Positions 10,892 to 21,347 of a stretch of 64,000 nucleotides of DNA are shown here, one piece after another (positions within the stretch are counted from its first letter, which is position 1; every line of letters starts with the position of its first letter). The DNA is from Ampullaceana balthica. Taxonomy: Eukaryota > Mollusca > Gastropoda > Lymnaeidae. The position numbers and the translations under genes are program-made. The notes beneath the pieces were generated by a model. That model saw only the letters and a list, made by a program, of their open reading frames with translations. It made no database searches and was not told where the DNA came from. The stretch is taken from assembly GCA_944989445.1 (NCBI GenBank), contig CALYLW010000042.1, forward strand, positions 791,242 to 855,241, given 5' to 3'.

Positions 10892-12033
10892 TTGAAGAAA
10901 GAGTATTTCTTTTCTACTTCCTTTCCAACTAATAAAACTACTTCTGAAATATTCAAGGCCATTCACGATTACATTTTTGGAAAATGTCAGATAGAATTTA
11001 AATATTGTGTTGGTGTGTGTACGGATGGCGTTGCCGCCATGACTGGGCGGCGTTCACGAGGAGTTGTCAACAAAATTAATGAATTAGTACCAGAGTGCAA
11101 GTTAACCCTCTGTTTTATTCACAGTGAAAGTTTAGCCACCAAGCAAATGTCAACAGAACTAAACAAAGTGGTCAGCGAAGTTGTAAAAATGTGAACTATG
11201 TCAAGACAGATGCTTTAAATTCCAGATTATTTGCTGCATTATGTGACGATTTTTGGGTGCGGAACACAAACTTACTGTATTCTGATGTGTGTTGGTTGTC
11301 TCGAGACTAAGTACTGTCAAGAGTTGTTGAATGCGAAGAGAGCTCGACCAGTTTCTACAGGAGAAAAAGTCAGATGCGTCTCGACTATTTCGAAATGTAA
11401 ATTGGACAAGTTGCCATACTTGGCTAACATTCTTGCCATTTGTAATGAGCTCAATATCTCCATGCAAGGAAGGATGGCTTCATTATTTACAATCGCAGAC
11501 AAGATTGATGGACAGAAACGCAAGCTAGCAGCATGGAAGAGTCGAGTGTTAACAGATTGTTTTGATATGTTTCACAATTTAGCAACAACTATCGATAGTG
11601 CAGATGAAGATCTTGAAGTTCCATCTTTACAAAATGTCATCATTGAGCACTTGACAAAATTATTTGACAGTTCTACTTCTACTTTTCAACAGAAGATGAC
11701 CCACGGAAAGGTAATGGATGGAAAAGCAATCCATTTATTGCTTCGAAGGTTGACTTGTCTGTAACTGGAAGATAACTTCCTGGAGTTAGCTGCGGATGAA
11801 GGTTTAAAAATGAATTTCGGAACTTTGACCTCTCTTGCAAATATTTGGATTCACTTCCCAAAATTGCTCTCAAGGCTATTCTTCCATTTCCTTCATCTTA
11901 CCTCTGTAGAGCTGGTTTATCAACAATGAGCCTTTTTAAGACAAAGTACAGGAACAGTATGGATGTTTGTTCTCCATTGCGAGTAGCATTGTCCTCAATC
12001 GAGCCACTACTTGATCAACTTGCAACAAAATAA
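10892..12033 (+). pseudogene. hAT transposase remnant, several frameshifts
   Basis: Pieces in order: 10892-11194 with the hAT core motif CTDGVAAMTG and the CFIHSESLA segment; then, after a frameshift at about 11190, VNYVKTDALNSRLFAALC; after another near 11310, RELDQFLQEKKSD; then the frame KLPYLANIL with CNELNISMQGR from about 11400; and from about 11845 the C-terminal hAT dimerisation segment with LPFPSSYLCRAG and KTKYRNSMD, ending at TAA 12031-12033. These motifs fit the ZBED/FAM200-like hAT transposase group: a BED zinc finger (absent here), an RNase H-like core and the dimerisation domain. At least four indels are needed to join the frames, so it is dead. Confidence 0.88.
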
Positions 12034-12374
12034 ATAGAGGTAAAAAAGATTTTAAAAAGCACGTTTTTATAAGTGTACTAAAAAGAAGAAAATAATTTAA
12101 AATTTCTAAGTTCAAGTACTTTCATTTAATATGACTAAAACGTGGGGCGGGTGTTTGGTATAAAAATTAAAGATTTATAATTTAGAAGGCAAGAGAGAGA
12201 TCTATAAGTAAGAGAATAAGTGAACTGCAAATGTAAAACCTCATAAGCGCCCGCCCCACCTTTTTAGTCATATTAATTCAATGTTCTTGAACTTAAAAGT
12301 TTTAAATTATTTTCTTCTTTTTAGTTCACTTATAAAAACGTGGTTTTAAAAAATCTTTTTTACCTCTATTTATT
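12029..12374. repeat. Long inverted repeat, about 125-bp arms, overlapping the transposase stop codon
   Basis: The arm 12029-12153 (AATAAATAGAGGTAAAAAAG to GTGGGGCGGGTG) returns as its reverse complement at 12248-12374, with a loop of about 94 bases. The arms match closely but with small indels. The left arm begins at the transposase TAA, so the 3' end of the coding region and its downstream sequence appear to have been copied in inverted orientation inside the hAT element. Confidence 0.85.
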
Positions 12375-12410
12375 CCATTCTTTTTAGTCAACTTATAACA
12401 GCCTGGTTTT

Positions 12411-12677
12411 TAAATCCCTTATATTAACTTCACCGGCGTCTCTGTCTCTCTCTCTCTCTCTCTCTGTCTGTCTTGGGCGGGCGGAAAAACAGAAGTCAAA
12501 AATGACCCACTTCCCGTGATCCGATCAAGCTGAAATTTGGCACACGGACCCGTCTCACCTAACAATGCATCGTATCACGGGAAGTGGGTCATTTTTGACT
12601 TTTGTTTTTCCGCCCGCCCAAGACAGACAGAGAGAGAGACAGAGAGAGACGCCGGTGAAGTTAATATAAGGGATTTA
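12411..12677. repeat. Fold-back repeat, about 105-bp arms
   Basis: The arm 12411-12520 runs from TAAATCCCTTATATTAACTT through a CT-rich stretch to CCCACTTCCCGTGAT; 12574-12677 is its reverse complement, ending AATATAAGGGATTTA. The loop (12521-12573) holds GAGCTGAAATTT-like sequence seen in the core units at 30-33 kb. Probably two copies of that repeat family in head-to-head orientation. Confidence 0.85.
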
Positions 12678-13049
12678 ATAAAACAAACCCGTAAAAACAA
12701 AGTTTTTGACTATAAATCCCTTATATATGAGACATAACTAACAGTATTGATTATTTTCAAACATTTACAGACTGAATCTGTCTTAACTCAACTTTGCTTC
12801 ATAACCCTAGGGGGGGAGGGGTGGGTGGGAGGGGGAGAGGGGAAAAGTCTGGTCACCGATTCGCTTGACCGAGCTCAGAGTGACACGTAAAATGCAAACA
12901 AAAGCGCCCGTCGCTTCGTTGGGTCGCCTCAATGCGTCAGCTCAAAATTTCACGTGGCAAAAAAACAATAACAAACAGTGAATTTTGAATTACATACCTC
13001 ATATTAGGATAAACTAAAAATGCATTAATTTAATTATGGTACGTTCGAT
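12678..13049. other. Interior hAT sequence between repeat fragments
   Basis: Contains a short piece (AAAGTTTTTGACTATAAATCC, about 12700) that resembles the end of the 490-bp core units at 30-33 kb, and G-rich runs near 12810. No coding motif seen. Confidence 0.4.
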
Positions 13050-13337
<288 letters not shown>

Positions 13338-13816
13338 AAAATGCAGGTTCACCTGTGAATTTCATGTAAGTTAATCTTTGAGCATAAGCTTACACATGTA
13401 TTTACTATAGTTACTCTGTTGTTTCTTAAAAATAAATGACTTTTTAATATTAAAATGTATGTTCTCTTTAATAAAACTTTGATTTAAATCGGGATATAAA
13501 TTTATTAAAGTACTATCAACTTAAAAACAGTTGAACCAAAAACAATAAATGCCATTATCAACAAATTGTTATACAAAATGAAGACGATCGTACATGAGAA
13601 TTAAGTAATTAAGACTTAAGTTTATTATTTTTTTTTCTATAACAAGTAGCATAATACACGTCGAATTTATGCTTAATGGTAAAGGGCTTAAGGCCATCTA
13701 GGGGCTCATTTTGCTATCACGTCAGTACGGGAAAATAGTGCACCGGTCCGTGGAGCAATGGGGAAAATTCCTGCCGGTCCGTCATACGAAAAAGTTTGAG
13801 AAGCATTGTTTTAGGG

Positions 13817-14479
13817 CACCTGAAAAATGAGTGAGTATTCGCATTAAAACCATGAGTAGGTCTCTTGCTTTTTTTAAACGTTTAACAGTACAAATGAAAA
13901 TGTTTAAGAACCCATTGTAAATATAAGGGGGGTGGGGGGCAGCACACAAAAATATTTTGAGACGATCACATCCACGTTGGGACGTCCACCAAAAACTCAG
14001 GACCTAAGTTGGTAGTAAAACTAAACGAAGACCTTGGATCTTTATCATAAACTTTTGGAAATAAACTCGAAATATTTGGTACGAACAGCTGAGGTCATAC
14101 TTTGCATGCCAACTACGCACACTTGTTGTACATTGAATGGTAGGATCTTTGAGTTGATTGGTAGGAACGTAATTGAAACAAGAAATAAATACAGATTATT
14201 TAAACGCAATTTCCAACAATGAATTTCCGATTTTTTATCAAGGCAAATCATTCTAGTTTACATTAAAAGTCGATTCAAATAAGTAATTCTGAAACCAAAC
14301 CTAACATGACGTCATATCCCCTCATGCTACATCACACTAAGAATGTGTCAATATAATGCGCACCACGCAACATAAGCATTCACAAAGCGGGAAAACCCCA
14401 TTAACTATCATCTTAGATTACATTAGAAGTCATTTCAAATCAATAATTTTGAAACTAAACAAAACAATTATAAATATAA
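13817..14479. other. AT-rich spacer with a diverged duplication
   Basis: A segment of about 55 bases (TTACATTAAAAGTCGATTCA, 14257) has a diverged second copy at about 14417. A TGACGTCA octamer lies near 14310. No gene or element end recognised. Confidence 0.45.
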
Positions 14480-14916
14480 AACTATATAATTTGCAATTGT
14501 CACGCAAGTCAGTAGTGTCTGTCAGTCAGTCCTGACGCTACTAATTTTAGAAAGCAGGGAAAACCAAATTACTGCATTAATGCACCAAAAGGTGTGCAAA
14601 TTAAAGATGCGCTGTAAAAAATATTATATGACGTCATTGTTTTCGCTCATATTTTAATTTTGGAAAAGGGAACATTGTAAAAAGAGAATTAGATGGTGGT
14701 TAATTATAAAATCAAAAAATAAACGGGAATCACTATTATAAAATACTTTGTGTACATTTCAGAAAGTTTAATATTTCGTATTTATCAAACAAGGACAAGT
14801 TAGTTGGGCTTTTGAAAAAGGTCGGCGCTGTAGGCGCCCTAAAAAAAGTGCATTTTTTATAAAATAAATAGATTTCAGCTGAAAACTTCCGTCATTTTTG
14901 ACGGGTGTACGCTAGT
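14480..14916 (-). mobile_element. Short, coreless ACTAG-terminated element (Helitron/Pearl-like, non-autonomous)
   Basis: Read on the minus strand it begins ACTAGCGTACACCCGTCAAA, passes GGGCGCCTACAGCGCC and ends near TTGCAAATTATATA. Both flanks match the two ends of the long element at 30017-33430, including CCAACTAACTTGTCCTTG and TTTTACAGCGCATCTTTAAT, but the six core units are absent: the flanks meet at about 14690-14705. ACTAG termini, TA-rich insertion sites and an optional tandem core recall the Helitron-like miniature elements of insects and the Pearl elements of bivalves; this is a resemblance, not a match I could test. Confidence 0.75.
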
Positions 14917-14929
14917 AATATAATAACTC

Positions 14930-15113
14930 CTTATCCAGTCCATGACGGACTATGGTGCTTGTGAAGTAGCGTTCACAGGTTTTTATTTAGTCACCACTAA
15001 CGAGCAATGGATTGTGTGGCTAGCACAATGCCCAGCACGGAGAATAGAACCCGTGACTCTCTTCTGTCTCGGTTCGGCAGTCCTGCGCACTACCGCTAGA
15101 CCACCGCGGCCCT
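14930..15113 (-). mobile_element. tRNA-derived SINE
   Basis: The minus strand begins GGGCCGCGG, followed by an A-box-like TGGTCTAGCGGTAGTGCG (15103-15086) and, about 34 bases later, a B-box-like GGTTCTATTCTC (15051-15040). This is the pol III promoter layout of a tRNA head. The sequence then continues for about 100 bases that no tRNA would have, ending near the ACTAG element. I call it a SINE rather than a tRNA gene because the acceptor stem does not pair. Confidence 0.65.
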
Positions 15114-15670
15114 TACAAAACGATTACTATGTACAAATTGCTTCTAAAATTGCTGGAGTCGAACGAAAATCAATCTTGGAAAAATCCTTCCCCAACATTG
15201 TTCTAAATATTTTTAGCTATCGTTTGACGTTTGTTTCATCTCGATAGATGTTATGGTTGAGGAGAAATTGAGAGGATACTGATATTTTTTCGTTTTTTTT
15301 TATTTTCCAGGAAATCCAGTAAACCTTTTCGGTATCTTTTTTTTTGTTGCCGATGCACATCCTTAGGACCTCCTTATAATATTTGCAAAAGACCCGAACC
15401 CTCTTTCTGGTATGGTTCAGGAGGAGTTGCATGTGCAAGCATTACAGACATTTCGAATCTATAAACACAATTTTTCCAAAGGATATTTCGTTAAAAATAA
15501 ACTTTTGGGCACGACTATTTTGGCACAAAAATCTGTTTTTTTGTGAAGTTGGATGCCCAGCCATTGTGAAACTGTCTTTTGTAACATACCGATGATGATG
15601 GCTTTCTTCAATAGCGATCACTGTCAAATTTAGTCTGACATGCTTGTCTCACCCACACCTTCATACACTC
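15114..15670. other. AT-rich spacer, nothing recognised
   Basis: Several 60-73 codon frames on both strands, none with a recognisable motif. T runs near 15290 and 15340. Confidence 0.4.
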
Positions 15671-16200
15671 GTTGATTTCATGTCAAATTATGACTCAAGA
15701 TTTAGTATGGAGGCATTTTGTGTCAAATTATGCAGCAAGATGTCATATGGAGGCATTTTGTGTCAAATTATGCAGCAAGATGTCATATGGAGGCGTTTTG
15801 TGTCCAATTATGAAGCAAGATGTCATATGGAGGCGTTTTGTGTCAAATTATGAAGCAAGATGTCATTATGAGGCGGTTTGTGTTAAATTATGAAGCAAGA
15901 TGTCATATGGAGGCATTTTGTGTCAAATTATGCAGCAAGATGTCATATGGAGGCGTTTTGTGTCCAATTATGAAGCAAGATGTCATATGGAGGCGTTTTG
16001 TGTCAAATTATGAAGCAAGATGTCATTATGAGGCGGTTTGTGTTAAATTATGAAGCAAGATGTCATATGGAGCCGTTTTGTGTCAAATTATGAAGCAAGA
16101 TGTCATATGGAGGCGTTTTGTGTCTCATTATGAAGCAAGATGTCATATGGAGGCGTTTTGTGTCAAATTATGAAGCAAGAAGTCATATGGAGGCGTTTGA
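15671..16200. repeat. 40-bp minisatellite, 13 copies, with a 160-bp higher-order unit
   Basis: Unit TGTCAAATTATGAAGCAAGA plus TGTCATATGGAGGCGTTTTG. Four distinguishable unit types (CATTTTG/TGCAGC, TGTCCAATTA, GTCATTATGAGG, TGTTAAATTA) follow one another at 15751-15910 and repeat in the same order at 15911-16070. The frames across it are repeat translations. Confidence 0.95.
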
Positions 16201-17605
16201 TGTCGAGTGCTGAAAAATTAACTCACATGACGGCGCGTGTAGTTTCATGTGACACACTTTGATGCCATTTCGACACGCATCACGCTTGGCACTGGGACGC
16301 ATTGAGAGCTCAGTGCATTCCACCAGAGGCGAAATTCCATCACGAGGAACTTCATGTACCGTACAACAACTAACATTGTGCAGACTACTCGAGGCGTAAC
16401 GATGAAGTAGAACAGATCTGTACCGAAATGTAATGCAGAAAGTATGTCGCCTCGTCAGCGTGAAAGTCGAGTCCATTGATGGCATGACACGCCTTGCCCT
16501 CGGCAACCTTTCGGCTAGGGATTGAGTTTGTAGCTTTAATGGGTTTTGGTGTGTGTGTATGCGTGTGTTTGTATGTGAGAGTGTGCGCGTGCGAGATGTT
16601 TTGTTACATATAAATTAAATTGTCAAAAGGATTTTTTTGTAAGCCCTAAGCACCATGCCTCGTTCCGATCAAGGTAGCGTTTCCGACTTATAGGCACTAT
16701 GCCCTCATTCTAGGCATCATGCCCTCATTTTTGGCACAATGCACTCATTCTATAGGCACTGTCTCCCCATATCAAGGAAACGTGTCTCCATTTTGTCCTG
16801 CTATAACCTATCAACACGTGTCTAGACTGGGAGAGAGGGCAGAGAAGTTAAGGGCTTGTTTACCCTAAGTGCCCTAAGTTCTGGGAAACATTGCCACATC
16901 CATACCATCCCGTCCCTCATCAACAAGACATCATCTCCCGCCATTTTACTCCGAGGTTCTCAATCAAGGTGAAGACAGTTTAGCCTTCAACACTTGATAA
17001 CAGTGAATCTCATACCCTTGACGATAGACCACATCTCCGCGACCTATGTATGGGCTTAAAATATATGCACACATACTGCACGCCATCTTCATACACTCAA
17101 TCATTATAAATCAGTGAATCTCAAATTAACGGAAATTTCCAAAAGTGAGTGAACTTCAATTAATTTTTTTTAAACTGCCACATGCATATAGCTGTACAGT
17201 GAAACTCATACTCCTGTTTTAAGCATTGTTTACATTTAAATTACAGTTTTTAGATTCTTGACTTAGTAAAAAAAAAGATTTTTAAAAGCTTAAGAACCAC
17301 TGTTGCCCATCCCTGGTTTGGCTTTTTTCTGAACCTTTCACCATCGCGCCTCGGCTGATTGTATTTAGAAGCAGCCAAGCGTTTTCTCCTGGCCATGATT
17401 ATGTAAATGTCAGAATAAAGAAGGTAAATTTGGCCTGAGGGTAATTTTTTTCCTCAAATCTGAAAATATTTTTTTAATTACTATTATTGACATGTGGCAG
17501 CTCTTGGACGTTGTCTTCAGCTGATGAGATGCCGTAAGACTGTGACGATCCGGTGAGGCGTAGCAAGTTCTTTCATGGATCTAAATAGCTGCACTGAGAC
17601 CAACT
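16201..17605. other. Spacer; small repeat near 16650-16760
   Basis: Four diverged copies of a motif of about 22 bases, GGCACTATGCCCTCATTCTA, lie at 16690-16760. A GT-rich stretch sits at 16540-16590. A 107-codon minus-strand frame at 16183-16506 (Cys/Arg/Ser-rich) has no recognisable domain. AAGAACCACTG near 17287 resembles a lone hAT end, too little to call. Confidence 0.4.
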
Positions 17606-17955
17606 GAGTGAGATGTCTGCTAGAAAAGATGGGTGATGTGAGACTAGAAAAGATGGGTGATGTGAGACTAGAAAAGATGGGAGATGTGAGACTAGAAAAT
17701 ATGGGTGATGTGAGACTAGAAAAGATGGGGGATGTGAGATTAGAAAAGATGGGGGATGTGAGATTAGAAAAGATGGGTGATGTGAGACTAGACAAGATGG
17801 GTGATGTGAGATTAGAAAAGATGGGGGATGTGAGATTAGAAAAGATGGGTGATGTGAGACTAGACAAGATGGGTGATGTGAGACTAGAAAAGATGGGTGA
17901 TGTGAGACTAAAAAAGATGGGTGATGTGAGATTAGAAAAGATGGGTGATGTGCAT
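17606..17955. repeat. 24-bp minisatellite, about 14.5 copies
   Basis: Unit GATGGGTGATGTGAGACTAG plus AAAA. Variants (GGGGGATG, GATTAG, GACAAG, AAAAAG) alternate irregularly. Both strands are open for 116-197 codons because the unit lacks stops and 24 is divisible by 3; the plus frame is an octapeptide repeat (GDVRLEKM). Confidence 0.96.
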
Positions 17956-18287
17956 GTACCAAGGCAAGCTGGGAGGAGATAGCGAGATGAACATACAAAA
18001 CACTACAACAACAACAAAACATTAAATTTTTTATTCTCTCTCGTAACCATGGCAATAATCTCCCATGATAAGAGACGACCGAGCCAACTAACATCAGAGA
18101 ATTATTTGAAAGTAAATTTCTTCCCCTGAGTGTGCTGGGCAAATAAGAAAGTGAAATGGGCACCATACCAAATAACCACTACATCTTTCCAGTTTCTGAG
18201 TTATTATTATTATTTTTGTATAGCGAATGGCAGCAGGAAGTTTAAAAACTACAAACTTTATCGTCTGTTTTAAACAGATATCTAGAC
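17956..18287. other. Spacer, nothing recognised
   Basis: About 330 bases with a short ATT repeat near 18205; no gene or element end. Confidence 0.4.
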
Positions 18288-18497
18288 CAGGGGTGGCCAG
18301 ACCTGCGGTAACTGAGAGCCATTTTAAAATAATTAAAACAATTGTTGAGAGCCGCATTGTATCACTATGGGTCATTAAACGTAGCGTGGAAATCTGCAAG
18401 TAATCCTTGCAACATATGTGTCATGCATTGTACGCAAGCCGCAGTGTGAACACAGAAGAGCCGCATGCGGTTCGAGGGCCGCCGTTTGGCCACCTTG
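18288..18497. mobile_element. Small hAT-like MITE, 210 bp
   Basis: The left end CAGGGGTGGCCAGAC and the right end GTTTGGCCACCTTG are imperfect inverted repeats. Internal GAGAGCCGCATTG and GAGCCGCATGCGGTTCGAG are typical of the GGCCA/GAGCCGC group of hAT miniature elements. I did not find an 8-bp target duplication, so the right boundary is uncertain. Directly downstream, TTGTCGTTTTGTCA repeats about three times (18496-18538). Confidence 0.6.
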
Positions 18498-18778
18498 TCG
18501 TTTTGTCACCTTGTCGTTTGTCACTTGTCGTTTTGTCATGGAACGAATGACTGAGTTCGGAGGATACGAGCGTGTTTTGTGAGGTAAACTCGGGGTGGCT
18601 ATATATCTAAAGCAAATGGAATTAAATTAGTTGCTAAACAGACACTGGACTGGTGTCTTGATTTGCAGTGCTGATTCCCAGCTGTACTATAACAATATCT
18701 TCAACTCCATGCATGCCTTGGTTTACCAGCAATAAACAGTAATTCGGTCTATCACCTTAGTCAACAAAATTAATACAC
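18498..18778. other. Spacer, possible old LTR fragment
   Basis: GTTTTGTGAGGTAAACTCGG followed by GGCTATATAT loosely resembles the 43122-43406 insertion (GGTTTGTGAGGTGAACTG, CTATATATAG). The similarity is short, so this is only a hint. Confidence 0.25.
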
Positions 18779-18781
18779 TTA

Positions 18782-19051
18782 GGGGCCGTCCATAAAGTTC
18801 GTCACGTTTTTTTTGGACCATTTTTAACTCCCCTCTCCACCTGTCACAAACTGTCACTAATCTCGGACACCCCCCCCCCTAAAGTATATATACGTCACAC
18901 TTTCGATAAAAAAAGTTGTTTTTTTTTAACAAAATAATTAAAATTTAATATAAAACACCGTGACGTCACACATGGCCGAACCCCCCTCCCCCTGTCTCAA
19001 ACTGCCACACTTTCTTACACCCCTCCCCCCCCCCTCTTTATGAAAGGCTCC
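18782..19051. mobile_element. 270-bp MITE with TTA target duplication
   Basis: The left end GGGGCCGTCCATAAAG and the right end CTTTATGAAAGGCTCC are imperfect inverted repeats, and TTA flanks both sides (18779-18781 and 19052-19054). It shares termini with the larger element at 43427-47772. C-rich runs and a TGACGTCA octamer lie inside. A 3-bp TTA duplication suits PIF/Harbinger-type elements, but I recognise no transposase. Confidence 0.7.
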
Positions 19052-19054
19052 TTA

Positions 19055-19778
19055 AATTGCAGTTGGTCTTCGTCTTATTGCTTCGTTATTGAAATGACCA
19101 GAGATTACACAACCACGTGATCCGAGAGTTAGTTGTATCTGTACGAGGTGAAACAGTTTGGTGTCTTCTATATCACAATCATAGAGACAAGATTTGATTG
19201 TCTTTGATTTTTTTAATTACCTCCCCCTCTCCCCGAACTCCTGTCTTTCTAACAATCGAATCCTTTGAATGCGTCTCCTGGCCAACCTATAATGAGAAGT
19301 AGTGAAATGGTGTTTGGTAGGCTCGTGGGCAGGGGGGGGGGACAAGGTGGTGTGCTGGGCGGAAATGAAACGTTTATATTATAATTGCCATCGAACGGTC
19401 CGTGCAAATAAGTATAATTTTCTCCTGTGGTAGGATGCTAAGTAGCAGGGGGATTAATTATGTTCTGCCTCAGTTCTGTCCCTTGTCATTATCTCCCAGC
19501 GTTGAGGGCGGGGCGCTACTGCCGTTATTTGCTCAGGAAACGCATTCCCTTTATTTTATTTATTTTTTAAAGATCAACAATTAAAACGAATGAAAAGGAA
19601 GAAACTGGAAGAAAAAATATGGTAACAAGAAAAACGATGTGTCGCTCTAAGCCGAGGGTGGGGGGGGGGCCTCATCTCCTAAATGCACCAGCCTCTCCCC
19701 TTAGTGGCTCCCATTTCCCATCTATCAGCGCCCTCTAATACAATTAGCATCTTCTCCTACTCTTGGCACTCTTACGGC
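19055..19778. other. Spacer with homopolymer G and C runs
   Basis: G runs near 19333 and 19663. Reading frames here are short and unrecognisable. Confidence 0.4.
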
Positions 19779-20020
19779 ACTATAGGCACCTTCTCGTCAT
19801 ATTGGTACCTCACTATAGGCACCTTCTCGTCATATTGGTACCTCACTATAGGCACCTTCTCGTATCATGGGAACTCTTCCTTCTCTATAGCTCGTTGTTT
19901 TGTGACGTCTTGTCAGGCTCCTACATACTCTGTTTGTATGTCATCTATCTACTTATCTGTAAACTGATTGTATTCTCACTCATATTTCGTTCCCTCACTA
20001 TAGGCACGCTCTCTTCATAT
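19779..20020. repeat. 33-bp repeat, about three copies plus a stray copy
   Basis: CTATAGGCACCTTCTCGTCA plus TATTGGTACCTCA repeats at 19779, 19812 and 19845. A diverged copy (CACTATAGGCACGCTCTCTT) lies at about 19997. The motif is related in style (GGCAC..CTCTC) to the array downstream. Confidence 0.85.
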
Positions 20021-20174
20021 TGGTACCTCACGCCTATTTGGGAACACTACCCTCCTCTTTGCACCCTACCCAGCTGTTCGCACAGTCCTTCCTGTAGATG
20101 CCATCTCTTAATTTTGGCTCTCCCCCCACATTTTAAACATCCACTCTTATTATTTTGAACGTTTCCCTCATAGC

Positions 20175-20520
20175 CACCCTTTCTCGCTATTGGCACCCTC
20201 TCTTACTATTGGCACCCTCTCTTACTACTGGCACCCTCTCTTACTATTGGCATCCTCTCTTACTACTGGCACCCTCTCTTACTATTGGCACCCTCTCTTA
20301 CTATTGGCACCCTCTCTTACTATTGGCATCCTCTCTTACTACTGGCACCCTCTCTTACTATTGGCACCCTCTCTTACTATTGACACCCTCTCTTACTATT
20401 GGCACCCTCTCTTACTATTGGCACCCTCTCTTACTATTGGCACCCTCTCTTACTATTGGCACCCTCTCTTACTATTGGCACCCTCTCTTACTATTGGCAC
20501 CCTCTCTTACTATTGGCACT
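20175..20520. repeat. 19-bp minisatellite, about 18 copies
   Basis: Unit CTCTCTTACTATTGGCACC, starts 19 bases apart. Variants TACTACTGG, GGCATCC and TTGACACC are scattered; TACTACTGG and GGCATCC co-occur in the left half. All frames of one strand are open for 120-140 codons because the unit has no stop. Confidence 0.95.
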
Positions 20521-21347
20521 CCTCGATTAGACACACTCCCTTACCTAAAGGCCACCCCCCTTCCTAACGGCACCCACCTCTTCTACTGACACCGACCCGT
20601 CCACTTGCCACCACAGCCATCTTGCCATCATCGTACAACGGTGGCATAAACTCAATATTGCTCTCAGTAACAGCAGACGACTAACTGGGACTGAAAATTT
20701 CAGGTGTGCAGCTCTGTCTTCTGTTTACTTTTAGCGGAAGCTGGAAAGTTTTATCGCTGATCATTGATTCGCCGGTTTGGTTGGGGGGGGGGCGGGGGTT
20801 TACAGGTCAGCAAATCTTTATTTCTTCGATCATTCAGTCATGTATTCAACTAACAGCTTTGTTTGTTCGATGAATTATTAAATTATATGCTTGTTCGTTT
20901 AAAGACTTGCTGCAAGGCTAAAATACGTGAAAGTTTATTTCGTTTGGCGTGGCATGTCACTTAGCTCGTGCAATAAACCTGCTTGAAAAGAAACTCTACT
21001 CCTTGAAGATACTTTCTACTCTTTGAAAGGAAATGCTACTGTTTGAATAGAAACCTGGTTGTTTCATGCTTGGCAGCAGTGCCGTAGAGCAAGTCCATCT
21101 TCATTAACAAAGGGTTTCATGCATTATCGTCTGAGGATATTTTTGTTTTTAAAAAAAGAAAAACAAAGTTACATAGAGTATCAAATATGTTGTCCTTTCT
21201 AAAGCTTTGGTCTCAGGCGCATGTCTGGTCCCATTTGTCCTTAAACGGCAACATCGATTCGCGTCTCTTGGATCTGACATTGTGACTATCCTATATACGA
21301 TTCCGTTCAAACAATAATAAAAACTATATTGAAAATCTAGGAAACAA
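20521..21347. other. Spacer, nothing recognised
   Basis: A G run lies near 20785. A loose ACTCTTTGAAAGGAAA-type motif occurs three times at 20983-21050. No gene seen. Confidence 0.4.

Noticed and set aside
15040..15112. Functional tRNA gene on the minus strand
   Set aside because: A- and B-box-like motifs are present but the acceptor ends do not pair and related sequence continues downstream, so SINE is the better call.
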